From Nocardia nova SH22a (GTDB lineage: Bacteria; Actinomycetota; Actinomycetes; Mycobacteriales; Mycobacteriaceae): a stretch of DNA of 64,000 nt. The notes under the pieces were generated by a model. It was not told the origin of the DNA, made no database searches, and worked only from the letters and a program-made list of their open reading frames with translations. The stretch spans positions 7,936,001-8,000,000 of the forward strand of contig NZ_CP006850.1 of the NCBI RefSeq assembly GCF_000523235.1, read 5' to 3'. How positions within the stretch are numbered: the first letter of the stretch is position 1; each line of letters opens with the position of its first letter. This document shows positions 25,106-34,491 of the stretch, one piece after another. Both the position numbers and the translations under genes were made by a program.

Positions 25106-28100
25106 CTACAGCCGGGCGGATTCCCGGCCGGTGTCCGCGCTCGCGGCGCCCACGTACGCCCGCCAGAGGGCGGCGTAGGTGCCTTCCGCCGCGACCAGTT
25201 CCGCGTGCGGGCCGACCTCCACCAACCGGCCGCCGACCATCACCGCGATGAGGTCGGAATCCGCGGCGGTGGCCAGCCGGTGCGCGACCACGATGGTGGT
25301 GCGGCCCGCGGTGAGCACATCGATCGCCGCGCGGACCCGCGCCTCGGTCGCCAGATCCAGCGAGGCGGTGGCCTCGTCGAGGATCAGGATGTCGGGTTCG
25401 ACCAGTTGTGCTCGCGCCAGTGCCAGCAATTGACGCTGCCCGGCGGACAGCAGCCTTCCCTGCGGCCCGATCGGATGGTGATAGCCGTATTCGAGGGCGG
25501 CGATCATCTCGTGCGCGCCGACCGCCCGCGCGGCCCATTCCACCTCGGCCGGCTCGGCTTCGGGTTTGCCGTAGGCGATGGCATCGCGCACGGTATCGCC
25601 GAACAGATACGGTTCCTGCGGTACGACACCGAGACGTTTGCGATAGTCCTCCAGACGGAAATCGCGAATATCGTTGCCGTCCACCAGAACCTGTCCGGCC
25701 GTGGGATCGTAGTAGCGGGCCAGCAGTTTCACCAGCGTCGATTTCCCGGCCCCGGTCTCGCCGACCAGCGCGACCCGCTGTCCCGGCCGCATCGTCAGGC
25801 TCACCGCGTCCAGCACGTCGGCGGAATCGGTTTGATAGCGGAAACTCGCGTCGCGGATCTCGATCGCCCCGTCGACCCGCCGGACCGGTAGCGGTGCGGC
25901 CGCCTGCGGCGTCGACACCTCCACCGCGAACAACCGGCCGAGCCGATCGACGCCCACCACCGCCTGCTGATAGCTGTCGAATACCTGCGACAACTGCTGA
26001 ATCGGCGAGAACAGCAGGTCGATGTAGAGCAGGAAGGCGATCAACGTGCCCGCACTCAGCGCACCGCCGCCGACCTGGTGCACACCCACCGCCAGCACCG
26101 CGGCCGTGGCCACCACCGACAGGAATTCGATGAACGGGAAGAACACGGCCATCAGGGTCTGACTGCGCAGGCGCGCATCCCGATACTCCCACGACAGCCG
26201 GTCGAATCGGTTCTGGTTCAACGCTTCCCGGCGATAGGCCTGGGTGACCTTGATATTGTCGACATTCTCCTGCAGATAGGCGTTGACCGCGCTGACCTTG
26301 TCGCGCGCCTTGTTGTAGGCGGGCACCGACAACCGCCGGAACCACACCGTGGAGGCGATGAGAATCGGCATCAGCGCCAGGACCACCAGTGCCAGTTCGG
26401 CATCGATCACCAGCAGCGCGATCACGACGCCGCCGATGGTCAGCGAGGAGGTCAGCGCCGTGGACAGACCGGTCTGCAGGAAGGTGGACAGACCGTCGAC
26501 ATCGGTGGTCATGCGGGTCATGATCCGGCCGCCGAGTTCGCGTTCGTAGTACTGCAGTCCGAGGCGCTGCAACTGGGCGAACGTCTTGACGCGCAGCCCG
26601 AACAGCAGCCTCTCCCCCGCCCGCCCGGTCACCCGCACCTGCGCCACGCTCACACCCCAGTCGAGCACGACCACGATCGCCGCCAGCCCGGCGGCGCCGA
26701 GCAGCACAGTGCGCGCACCGGCGAGCACACCCTCGTCGATGCCGTATCGCACCAGTACGGGGATCAGGATCTGCGCGATCGCGTCGAGGGCGACCAATCC
26801 CAGCCCCGCCAGCAGCGGCCCGGCGAACGGGCGCAGCAGACGACGCAGGCTGAATTCAGGATCCGCTGTGCGAGTGAATGTTTCGGACACTCCCGGTTCG
26901 CCGGATACCGGCGGGAGCGCGTCGATCTGCGCCTGCACATCGCCGCTGGGTGGCGCCGAGCTCATCATGCCGCCACCACCGCGCGCGAAGCCCCCCGCCC
27001 CGGCCGCATTCCGTGAGAATGCCTGCGCCATCTGCTCCAGCGTGCGGTTCTCGTCGCCGTATTCCGCGGGTTCGGCCCACAGCACCTCGGTGGGGACCGT
27101 ATCGGTTGTGGTCCGCAGTGCCGCACCGATTTCCGCTACATCCGGCGGCGTGAACAGAGTCGCGAACAGCGCTCCGGATTCCTGCAATTCGGCCAGGGGG
27201 CCCGATTCGGCGACCCGGCCGCCGTCCAGGATCACCACCCGATCGGCCAGTGCCAGTGTCGAAACCCGGTGTGCCACCACCACTGTGGTCCGGCGCCGGA
27301 CCTCGGCGGCGATACGCTCGAAGATGGTCTGCTCCACCTTGGCGTCGATCGCGGAGGTGGCGTCGTCGAGAACGAGGACCGGCGCGTCGGTGATCAGTGC
27401 GCGGGCCAGTGCCAGCCGTTGCCGCTGTCCACCCGAAAGCCGCTGTCCGCGTTCACCGATCGCGGTGTCGAGTCCCGCCGGAAGTCGTCGCACGAATTCG
27501 TCCGCGGCGGCCAGATACAGTGCGTGCCAGACCTGTTCGTCCGTGGCATCGGGGCGGCCGTAGGCCACATTGGCGCGGATGGTGTCGGCCATCAGGTGGG
27601 TGTCCTCGAAGACGATCGCCACCCGGCCGCGAATATCCGGCAGTTCCCGCACATCGACGCCGTCCAGGCGCACCGCACCGGCATCCGGATCGATCAGCCT
27701 GGGCAGCAATGCCGTCAACGTCGACTTACCCGATCCGGCGCCGCCCGCCAGCGCCACGGTGCTACCGGCCGCGATGGTCAGGTCCAGCCGGTCGAGCACC
27801 GCGGTGTCACCGATCCCGACGGTCACCTCCGACAGCTCGATCCGCGGCGGATCGACGCCCGCCACCGGTGTTACCGCGACCGGCTCGCCCTGCGGTCCCG
27901 CGTCGATGACCTCACGGACCCGATCCAGCGACGCCTTGCCCTGCTGACTCACGGTGAGCAGCGTCGAGAACTGCCGCACCGGGTTCACGAACGACCCGAG
28001 GTAGGTCATGAACGCCAGAAACGTTCCGAGACTGATGTTCTGGTGCAACGCCAGCAATCCGCCCACCACCAGGATGAAGACCTGCCCCAGTGCGGGCAGC

Positions 28101-28861
28101 GCCGCCATCGCGGGAGCGAACCGGCTGGTGATCCGCACGACGCGCAGCCGCGAACGGAACAGATCGCGGGCCCGGCGCTCGAGTTCACCGGTCTCGCGGC
28201 GCTCCTGCCCGAACCCCTTGACCACGCGCACACCGGCGACCGCCGACTCCACCCGCATGGCCACCTCCGCGGCCTGGGCCTGCGCATCCCAGTTGGCGGG
28301 GAACAACTCTCGCTGCGAGCGACGGGTCACCAGCCACAGTGCCGGCAGCAGTGCGAGGGCGACCAACGCCAGCGGCGGCGACATGGTCGCCATCAGCACG
28401 AGCGCCGCCAGCAGCAGGGCGATATTGCCGGTGACGATCGGAATCATCTGCAGGAACATCTGAATCAGCGTGATATCGCTGATCGCCCGGCTGACCACCT
28501 GACCGGTCGTCACCGTCATCTGCTCCCGGCCGGGCATGTGCACCAGGGCTGCGAACAGATCCGAGCGCAGGTCGAACTGCACTCCCAGCGAGAGTGTGGA
28601 CGAGCTGGTTCGGCGCAGCATCGACAGGCCGAACCGCACGACGCCGATGGCGATCAGCACGGTGACGGCCGCGGCCAGCGGCACCCGGGAATCGCCGAGC
28701 GAATCGACCACATGCCGCACCACGAGGGGCAGTGCCGCGGTCAGCGCGGCACTGCCCAGCGCACCGATGATGGCACCCGCGACCGCGCGTGGGTGCGACA
28801 GACATCGGTGCAGCAGATAACGGACCCATCCCTGTTCGGCGGGCGAATTCGACCGGCTCAC
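25106..28861 (-). CDS. fused two-module ABC exporter (multidrug type)
   Basis: 1251 residues: membrane domain, ATPase, membrane domain, ATPase in one chain, as in M. tuberculosis Rv0194. Walker A motifs lie near residues 372 (GGAGSGKSTL) and 1035 (GETGAGKSTL). Signatures are LSGGQRQR (~475) and LSAGQRQL (~1140). The first ATPase is degenerate: Walker B ends DD instead of DE (LVLDDATSAID) and the Q-loop Gln is replaced (VFEDTHL). The second is canonical (LILDEATASLD, VVPQEPYLF). Such asymmetric sites are known from heterodimeric exporters. The GTG 28861 start overlaps the stop of the monooxygenase gene (GTGA), so it is co-translated with the sulfonate-type operon. Substrate unknown. Confidence 0.87.
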   Translation of the reverse strand: MSRSNSPAEQGWVRYLLHRCLSHPRAVAGAIIGALGSAALTAALPLVVRHVVDSLGDSRVPLAAAVTVLIAIGVVRFGLSMLRRTSSSTLSLGVQFDLRSDLFAALVHMPGREQMTVTTGQVVSRAISDITLIQMFLQMIPIVTGNIALLLAALVLMATMSPPLALVALALLPALWLVTRRSQRELFPANWDAQAQAAEVAMRVESAVAGVRVVKGFGQERRETGELERRARDLFRSRLRVVRITSRFAPAMAALPALGQVFILVVGGLLALHQNISLGTFLAFMTYLGSFVNPVRQFSTLLTVSQQGKASLDRVREVIDAGPQGEPVAVTPVAGVDPPRIELSEVTVGIGDTAVLDRLDLTIAAGSTVALAGGAGSGKSTLTALLPRLIDPDAGAVRLDGVDVRELPDIRGRVAIVFEDTHLMADTIRANVAYGRPDATDEQVWHALYLAAADEFVRRLPAGLDTAIGERGQRLSGGQRQRLALARALITDAPVLVLDDATSAIDAKVEQTIFERIAAEVRRRTTVVVAHRVSTLALADRVVILDGGRVAESGPLAELQESGALFATLFTPPDVAEIGAALRTTTDTVPTEVLWAEPAEYGDENRTLEQMAQAFSRNAAGAGGFARGGGGMMSSAPPSGDVQAQIDALPPVSGEPGVSETFTRTADPEFSLRRLLRPFAGPLLAGLGLVALDAIAQILIPVLVRYGIDEGVLAGARTVLLGAAGLAAIVVVLDWGVSVAQVRVTGRAGERLLFGLRVKTFAQLQRLGLQYYERELGGRIMTRMTTDVDGLSTFLQTGLSTALTSSLTIGGVVIALLVIDAELALVVLALMPILIASTVWFRRLSVPAYNKARDKVSAVNAYLQENVDNIKVTQAYRREALNQNRFDRLSWEYRDARLRSQTLMAVFFPFIEFLSVVATAAVLAVGVHQVGGGALSAGTLIAFLLYIDLLFSPIQQLSQVFDSYQQAVVGVDRLGRLFAVEVSTPQAAAPLPVRRVDGAIEIRDASFRYQTDSADVLDAVSLTMRPGQRVALVGETGAGKSTLVKLLARYYDPTAGQVLVDGNDIRDFRLEDYRKRLGVVPQEPYLFGDTVRDAIAYGKPEAEPAEVEWAARAVGAHEMIAALEYGYHHPIGPQGRLLSAGQRQLLALARAQLVEPDILILDEATASLDLATEARVRAAIDVLTAGRTTIVVAHRLATAADSDLIAVMVGGRLVEVGPHAELVAAEGTYAALWRAYVGAASADTGRESARL

Positions 28862-30201
28862 TGGGCGATCGCCGCGTCCGCGGTGGCGTCGAACCGGTTC
28901 TCCGGCCGCGCCAGGCCGTAGTGCCCACGCAGGGTGGACTCGGTGTATTCGGTCCGGAACAGACCGCGCTCCTGCAGGATCGGCACCACCTGATCGACGA
29001 ATCGGTCCAGCCCCGAAGGCAATACGGCGGGCATCACGTTGAATCCGTCCGCGGCGCCCCCTTCGAACCATTCCTGAATGGTGTCGGCGACCTGTTCGGC
29101 GGTACCCGCGAAGGTCCGATGCCCGCGACCGCCACCGAGGCGGCCGATCAACTGGCGCACCGTAAGGTGTTCGCGCCGAGCCAGATTCACGATCAGCGTG
29201 AACCGGCTCTTGGCCCCCTGGATATCGTCCTCGGTCGGCAGATCGCCGGGCAGCTCACTGTCCAGATCCAGCTCCTCCACCGGCAGGTTGAACCGTTCGG
29301 CGAGGTTCCGGCGCTGGAATTCGGGCTGGATGAGATGGGTGAGCTCATCGTCGAGTTCGCGGGCGTGCGCCTCGGTGTCGCCGATGACGGGGACGATGCC
29401 CGGCAGGATCTTGACGGTGTCGGGGTCGCGCCCCAGGCGGCGGGCGCGCTCCTTCAGATCGGCGTAGAACTCTCGTCCCTCGTCCAGGGTCTGCTGCGCG
29501 GTGAAGACCGCCTCGGCATAGCGCGCCGCGAAACTCTTCCCATCCTCCGATGAACCCGCCTGCACCAGAACGGGATACGCCTGCGGTGAGCGCGGGACGT
29601 TCAGTGGTCCGGCCACCCGGAAGAACTCGCCGACATGGTTGATCTGGCGCACCTTGTCGGCATCGGAGTGGATACCGAATTTCTTGTCGCCGACGAAGGC
29701 GTCATCGTCCCAGCTGTCCCACAGTTTCGTCGCGACGTCGACGAATTCGGCGGCCTTCTCGTAGCGCAGCCGATGGTCGGGAACATCGTCGAGGCCGAAG
29801 TTGCGGGCAGCGTCGGCCCCCGCGGTGGTGACGATGTTCCAGCCCACGCGCCCGCCCGAGACCCAATCCACCGACGCGAACCGCCGCGCCAGGTTGTAGG
29901 GGTCGTTGTAGCTGGTGGAGGCGGTGGCGATGAGGCCGATCCGGCTGGTCCGCAGCGCGATGGCGGTCAGCAGGATGGTCGGCTCGAGTTTGCCCGCGGG
30001 CCGACGACCCGGATCACCCTGCAGCACCGGGCCGTCGGCGAAGAAGATCGAATCGAACAGGCCGCGTTCGGCGGTCTGCGCCAGCCGGATGTAGTGCTCG
30101 GCGTCCAGATGTGCCAGCGGGTCGGATTCGGGCAGGCGCCACGATGCCTCGTGGTGACCGGTGGACATCAGGAATGCGTTGAGGTGCAGAGATCTGCTCA
30201 T
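28858..30201 (-). CDS. NtaA/DmoA-type FMN-dependent monooxygenase
   Basis: 447 residues of the bacterial luciferase-like superfamily, NtaA/SnaA/DmoA branch. Seen: LHLNAFLMSTGHHEASWR at the N-terminus, LFDSIFFADGP, RIGLIATASTSYNDPYNLAR, ASVDWVSGGRVGWNIVT, PVLVQAGSSEDGK and GTAEQVADTIQEWFE. These enzymes use reduced FMN and oxygen to cleave C-S or C-N bonds in sulfonates, sulfides or chelators. The position behind a sulfonate-type ABC importer suggests an organosulfur substrate. ATG 30201 has GAGAGGA upstream. A separate flavin reductase is not seen in the cluster. Confidence 0.85.
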   Translation of the reverse strand: MSRSLHLNAFLMSTGHHEASWRLPESDPLAHLDAEHYIRLAQTAERGLFDSIFFADGPVLQGDPGRRPAGKLEPTILLTAIALRTSRIGLIATASTSYNDPYNLARRFASVDWVSGGRVGWNIVTTAGADAARNFGLDDVPDHRLRYEKAAEFVDVATKLWDSWDDDAFVGDKKFGIHSDADKVRQINHVGEFFRVAGPLNVPRSPQAYPVLVQAGSSEDGKSFAARYAEAVFTAQQTLDEGREFYADLKERARRLGRDPDTVKILPGIVPVIGDTEAHARELDDELTHLIQPEFQRRNLAERFNLPVEELDLDSELPGDLPTEDDIQGAKSRFTLIVNLARREHLTVRQLIGRLGGGRGHRTFAGTAEQVADTIQEWFEGGAADGFNVMPAVLPSGLDRFVDQVVPILQERGLFRTEYTESTLRGHYGLARPENRFDATADAAIAQ

Positions 30202-30258
30202 GAGGGACGGGATCCTCTCCGGTAGTGAGTGCGGCTGTTCCGCTGAATCGCTGTGCGG

Positions 30259-31011
30259 CTACGCCGCGATGGGGTCGGCGCCGAGTGCTGTCAGCAGCGA
30301 CCGGCGGATCTGCTGGAATTCCGGCAGGCCCGGGTCGCGCGGGCCCTCGATATCGACGTCGATGTCCAGATCGATGCGCCCGCGGTCGAGAACCAGAATT
30401 CGTTCGGCGAGTGTGACGGCCTCGTCGACGTCGTGGGTGACCAGCAGGACGGTCGGCCGGTGTGCGGCGATCAGGCGCCGCAACAAGGCGTGCATGCGTA
30501 TGCGGGTCAGCGCGTCCAGCGCGCCGAACGGTTCGTCGGCCAGGAGCAGTTCCGGCTCGCCGACCAGTGACCGCGCCAGCGCCGCGCGCTGTTGTTCGCC
30601 ACCGGAAAGTTCTCCGGGCCAAGACTTTTCGCGGCCTCCCAGGCCCACCTCGGCGAGCAGCGCGGTCGCCGAGGCACGCCGCGAGCGTGGCTGCCCGAAG
30701 AGGACGTTCGGCAGCACGCGCTTCCAGGGCAGCAGGCGCGAGTCCTGGAACACCATCGAGGTGCGCGTCGGTACGCGCAGCAGGCCGTCACCTTCCACCC
30801 CGTGATCGATTCCCGCCAGCGCCCGCAGCAATGTGGATTTGCCGGAACCGCTCTTACCGAGCAGGGCCACGAATTGCCCTTCGGGGATGGTCAATTCGAG
30901 ATTGTCGAGTACCGCTCTGCCTCCGAACCGGCGGGTCAGCCCGTGCAATTGCACACCGCCCGCTGATATTTCGGATCGGTCGGTTGTCAGTCCGCCAGTG
31001 TTCGTCGCCAC
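30259..31011 (-). CDS. nitrate/sulfonate-type ABC importer ATPase (SsuB-like)
   Basis: 250 residues. Walker A ALLGKSGSGKST, Q-loop VFQDSRLLPW, signature ELSGGEQQRAALARSL, Walker B LLLADEPFGALD and the switch VTHDVDEAV are all intact. It belongs to the SsuB/TauB/NrtD group. GTG 31011 gives the best-shaped N-terminus and overlaps the permease end by 25 bases; an earlier start at 31086 would add a basic leader inside the permease gene. It energises the permease at 30987-31832. Confidence 0.88.
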   Translation of the reverse strand: MATNTGGLTTDRSEISAGGVQLHGLTRRFGGRAVLDNLELTIPEGQFVALLGKSGSGKSTLLRALAGIDHGVEGDGLLRVPTRTSMVFQDSRLLPWKRVLPNVLFGQPRSRRASATALLAEVGLGGREKSWPGELSGGEQQRAALARSLVGEPELLLADEPFGALDALTRIRMHALLRRLIAAHRPTVLLVTHDVDEAVTLAERILVLDRGRIDLDIDVDIEGPRDPGLPEFQQIRRSLLTALGADPIAA

Positions 31012-31832
31012 GACAATGCCTTTCGCTCCAGAATTCGGATGGTGGAATCGGCCACGAGGCCGAAGACGCCGTATACGGCGAGACACACCAGGATCACATC
31101 CGCCTGCCCGTAGTTCTGGGCGTCCTGCATCATCTTGCCGAGACCGTCGGTGGCATTGACCGATTCGACGACCACGAGCGACAGCCAGGCCCCGGTGACC
31201 GCGAGCCGCAATCCGAGGAAGAATCCCGGCAATGATCCCGGAATCACCACCTGGCGAATGAAATCGAAGCGCGAAACGCTCTGGATCTCCGACAGTTCGA
31301 CGAGTCGCCGGTCGATTCCGGTCAGCGCGGCATGAGTGGGCACATAGAGCGTGACCGCCACGCCCAGCATGATCAGGATGATCTTGAAGCTGTCACCGAT
31401 GCCCAGCCAGAGAATCATCAGCGGCACCAGGCCCAGGGTGGGGATCGAGCGTTTGAGCTGAACCACACCGTCCACCGCGGATTCCCCGATCCGCGACAGA
31501 CCGGAGACCAACGCCAGCGTGGTGCCGAGCACGACACCGAGCCCCAGTCCCGTCCCGGCGCGTTGCAGGGAATTACCGATATTGGCGATCAGCTGACCGT
31601 TCCAGGCGAGATCCCATCCGGTTTCCACCACCGTCCACGGTGCGGCGAGTTTGCGCGGATCGAGCAGGCCGTAATGGGAGGCCGCCGCCCATGCCGCGAG
31701 TACCACGACCACGCCGACCAGGCGGGCGAACGGGATCTGGCGGCGCAGGCCGAGCCGTCGGCGGGCCGGGCGGGCGGTGAATCCCGCGCCGGCGGTGATG
31801 AGCGGTGGGACATGTGTGGAGACGACTGCCAT
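30987..31832 (-). CDS. nitrate/sulfonate-type ABC importer permease (SsuC-like)
   Basis: 281 residues with about six membrane helices. It contains the cytoplasmic loop expected for binding-protein-dependent permeases (ELSEIQSVSRFDFIRQVVIP, then GSLPGFFLGLRLAVTGAW), typical of the SsuC/TauC group. It lies 4 bases after the binding-protein stop and overlaps the ATPase gene, a standard three-gene importer. The C-terminus (ILERKALSWRRTLAD) is also usual. Confidence 0.87.
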   Translation of the reverse strand: MAVVSTHVPPLITAGAGFTARPARRRLGLRRQIPFARLVGVVVVLAAWAAASHYGLLDPRKLAAPWTVVETGWDLAWNGQLIANIGNSLQRAGTGLGLGVVLGTTLALVSGLSRIGESAVDGVVQLKRSIPTLGLVPLMILWLGIGDSFKIILIMLGVAVTLYVPTHAALTGIDRRLVELSEIQSVSRFDFIRQVVIPGSLPGFFLGLRLAVTGAWLSLVVVESVNATDGLGKMMQDAQNYGQADVILVCLAVYGVFGLVADSTIRILERKALSWRRTLAD

Positions 31833-31836
31833 GGGA

Positions 31837-32907
31837 TTACCCCTGTACCTTGGTTCGATATTGCGGTGCTACCGCTTCGGCCGCGATCTTCTCGAATCGG
31901 CGGTCGAACAGCTGATTGGCATCGAATGACTTACCGAAGGCGCCGGAACCGGTGATCAGGTCGATGGTCTTCTGTTCCCAATCGATGGATTCATCCCAGT
32001 TCTCGGGGAAATACGGCCGTTCGGTGGTGGCCATGATGCGGCGGCCGTCGGCCTCACTGACGCCCTGATTCTTGACGTAGTAGTCGGTGATCCACTGGTC
32101 CTGGTGTTCCCATTCCCACACCTTCGCGCGGGCCCAGAATTTGACGAATTCGGCGATGGCCGCGAGTTTCTTGTCATCACCGAGCACGGAGGTCGGCGCC
32201 CACAGAATGCTCAGGGCATCCACCGCGTCGGAATGCACGGTGGTGGCGCCGTCGGACCGGTACTGCGCGAGGTACTTGGTCAACGATGGTTCGCCCAGCG
32301 GCGCCACGTCGACCTGCTTGCCTTGCAGCGCGGTGAGGAATTGCGGACTGTTGAGCTGGACGAGGGTGACATCCTTCGTGCTGAGCCCGGCCTGCTGCAG
32401 GGTCCGCAGGACGACACCGCCCTGCGCCTGCCCCGGCGAATACGCGATCTTCTTGCCCCGCAAATCCTGCAGGGTGTGGATATTGCTGCCGGGGGCGGTG
32501 GCGAGACCGTAATTCGGTGTGCTGCGCCAGAGTACGGCGACGATGCGAGTGTCCAGACCTTGCGCATGTGCCTGGATGGAAGGAATTCCGGCATTACTCG
32601 CCAACTCCACCGAGCCGCCCTTGAATGCCTGGATCACATCGGGTCCGGCGGTGACATTCGGCCAGCCGGGAATGGTGAACGGGATTTTGCCGAGCTGCCC
32701 GCTGCTGGTCAGGGCGACCTGCATATCGCTCGCGGAGACCTTCAATTCGGTGCCGGGCGGCACACTGGTCGGCAGCGGTTTACCGAGGTCGGCGTCCCCC
32801 TGGGACGTCGCACAGGCGGCGACCAGCACCGCGAAAGACGCTGCGCCGACCCTGCGGGTGAGGCGCATCCTACGCGTATGCGGTCGCGCTTCGATGAGCT
32901 TTCTCAT
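31837..32907 (-). CDS. sulfonate-type ABC importer substrate-binding lipoprotein
   Basis: 356 residues. The N-terminus carries a basic region, a hydrophobic stretch and a lipobox (VLVAAC, modified Cys 32), so it should be a lipoprotein on the outer face of the membrane. The body (PDVIQAFKGGSVELASNAG; DLRGKKIAYSPGQAQGGVVL) matches the SsuA/TauA aliphatic sulfonate-binding group. The start may be ATG 32907 or the internal ATG 13 codons later (MRLTRRVG). The 53 bases upstream are AT-rich and might hold a promoter. Confidence 0.85.
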   Translation of the reverse strand: MRKLIEARPHTRRMRLTRRVGAASFAVLVAACATSQGDADLGKPLPTSVPPGTELKVSASDMQVALTSSGQLGKIPFTIPGWPNVTAGPDVIQAFKGGSVELASNAGIPSIQAHAQGLDTRIVAVLWRSTPNYGLATAPGSNIHTLQDLRGKKIAYSPGQAQGGVVLRTLQQAGLSTKDVTLVQLNSPQFLTALQGKQVDVAPLGEPSLTKYLAQYRSDGATTVHSDAVDALSILWAPTSVLGDDKKLAAIAEFVKFWARAKVWEWEHQDQWITDYYVKNQGVSEADGRRIMATTERPYFPENWDESIDWEQKTIDLITGSGAFGKSFDANQLFDRRFEKIAAEAVAPQYRTKVQG

Positions 32908-32960
32908 TTATTGATCGTCGCGAATTCGATTGCGGCACACAATATTCGGTCGACTTAAAA

Positions 32961-34160
32961 TTAGTGAGACTCGAACTGCGCCGCGGTCTGCCCCTCCCTT
33001 CCGGTGCCGAAGCCGTGTTCGGCGACCGCCAGCGGGTCGGAGTAGAGGCGGTGCAGCAGAACCGCCGCGGCCGCGATCTCGAGCGAGCGCCCGGGAAAGG
33101 AACTACCGGCGATGCGATGCCGCTCGGTGGAGTTCACCTGCGACCGTGCCGCGATCGCGTCCAGATAGATGTCACGAATGGCTGGCAGGTAGGTGAAGCC
33201 CCGATCGATGATGAGCAGCGTCTCCGGATTCAGCACGTCGAGCAGTGCGGCCGCCACCACGGACATGCCCCGGGCACGCTCCTCGAACAGCGCGTGCGCC
33301 CGCGGGTCGGTCGTCGCGGCGGAGATCAGCGCCGGGAACGCGCGCTCGTCGATCAGGCCCAGCGCGAGCGCTCGTAAGAGCAACGACCCGTCCGAGTGGA
33401 CAGCGAGCGGGCTCGCATCCGGATCGGACAGGTCGGCGGGAACGAGGGTGGACAGCGATCCGGCCGAGCCGCCGGGACCGTAGTGCACCCGGCCGTCGAC
33501 CGCGAACGCCGCGTCGATGACGTTGCCGACGAACAACACCGCCGCCGAGGCGTCGAAATCCAAGGTGCCGAAGAGTTGTTCGGCGTGCACGGTCGCGCGC
33601 GCGTGGCTGTCGAGCTCGACAGTCAGGCCGGTGGCCTCCGCGATCAGGTCCCGGACCGGTGTGTCCCGCAGCCGCAGCAGCGGATGGGCCAGCACCCTCC
33701 CGGCCTGCGGATCGACCCAGCCGCCGGTCGCCACCCCCACGCCGAACAGCCGGATGTCGCCGGACAGACCGGCGCGGATTCCGGCGAGCGCGTCGATGGC
33801 ATCGGCGACCAGTCCGTCCCCCTCGAGGGTGCGGTGCGGCACCACCACACCCTCGACGATCGTCCCTGCCATGTCGACCACCGCGACCCGCGTCTGCGAT
33901 GCGGCGAAGTGGATGGATGCCACGGCATTGCGCCGGTCCAGTTCGAGCGGGGAATGCGGCCGGCCCACCCGCTGCGACCGGTCCACCGGCGGGGACTCCC
34001 GCAGCAGCCCGACATCGATCAAGGCGCGTGTCTGACTGGTGACGGTCGCGGGTGAGAGACCGGCGTGCGCGGCGATCACCGAGCGCGACGCCGCTTCCAG
34101 CCGTAGCACCGCGCGCAGTGCCGCGCCCGCGGCCGTCGGCCAATCCCTCGCCGGTCTCAT
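32961..34160 (-). CDS. ROK-family transcriptional regulator
   Basis: 399 residues. The N-terminal winged helix (SRSVIAAHAGLSPATVTSQT) is followed by a ROK fold with LFGVGVATGGWVDPQAGRVL and a VLNPETLLIIDRG segment. The usual ROK zinc motif (GHxxx, CxCGxxGC) is not evident. The sugar-kinase active site is also weak, so it is probably a pure regulator. It is the first gene of the minus-strand sulfonate-type cluster and divergent from the tauD-like gene, so it probably controls both. AT-rich inverted repeats in the shared promoter are candidate operators. Confidence 0.8.
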   Translation of the reverse strand: MRPARDWPTAAGAALRAVLRLEAASRSVIAAHAGLSPATVTSQTRALIDVGLLRESPPVDRSQRVGRPHSPLELDRRNAVASIHFAASQTRVAVVDMAGTIVEGVVVPHRTLEGDGLVADAIDALAGIRAGLSGDIRLFGVGVATGGWVDPQAGRVLAHPLLRLRDTPVRDLIAEATGLTVELDSHARATVHAEQLFGTLDFDASAAVLFVGNVIDAAFAVDGRVHYGPGGSAGSLSTLVPADLSDPDASPLAVHSDGSLLLRALALGLIDERAFPALISAATTDPRAHALFEERARGMSVVAAALLDVLNPETLLIIDRGFTYLPAIRDIYLDAIAARSQVNSTERHRIAGSSFPGRSLEIAAAAVLLHRLYSDPLAVAEHGFGTGREGQTAAQFESH

Positions 34161-34302
34161 AGGTCCCGCGTCCCGTCGATCCCATCCGTATTCGGGCAGA
34201 CCTTACGAGAGCACGCCCGGTTTGGGACCGGTCCGCCTCAGCGTGATCCGAATGCCGCGCGCCGGTCGGCCGTCATCCGGAGCATGTTCCACCGGAGATT
34301 AA

Positions 34303-34345
34303 TTTATTCGGAAAGAAAAATAAACTGTCCGGTGATTTCAAATCA
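34303..34345. promoter_or_regulatory. candidate ROK operators in AT-rich divergent promoter
   Basis: Two inverted repeats in the 331-base gap between the ROK gene and the dioxygenase gene: TTTATT at 34303-34308 with AATAAA at 34319-34324, and TGATTT/AAATCA around base 34339. ROK regulators usually bind AT-rich palindromes of this kind. This stretch is far richer in A and T than its surroundings. The rest of the gap shows nothing else clear. Confidence 0.5.
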
Positions 34346-34491
34346 GCGAGACGGCAACGAGTGATCGCGCGCGGCCCGGAATTTACGCTGAGAAGCGTCG
34401 TGGGATCGGAAAAATACTGAGCCCCACGGTATCTCGCGCACCGACGGGCAGTTCCGGCTGGGTGCATTCGAATCCGATGGAGTGTGATGAA

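Noticed and set aside
27269..28921. A 550-codon plus-strand frame inside the exporter gene
   Set aside because: His/Gln/Arg-rich antisense shadow of the ABC exporter, which has complete Walker and signature motifs.
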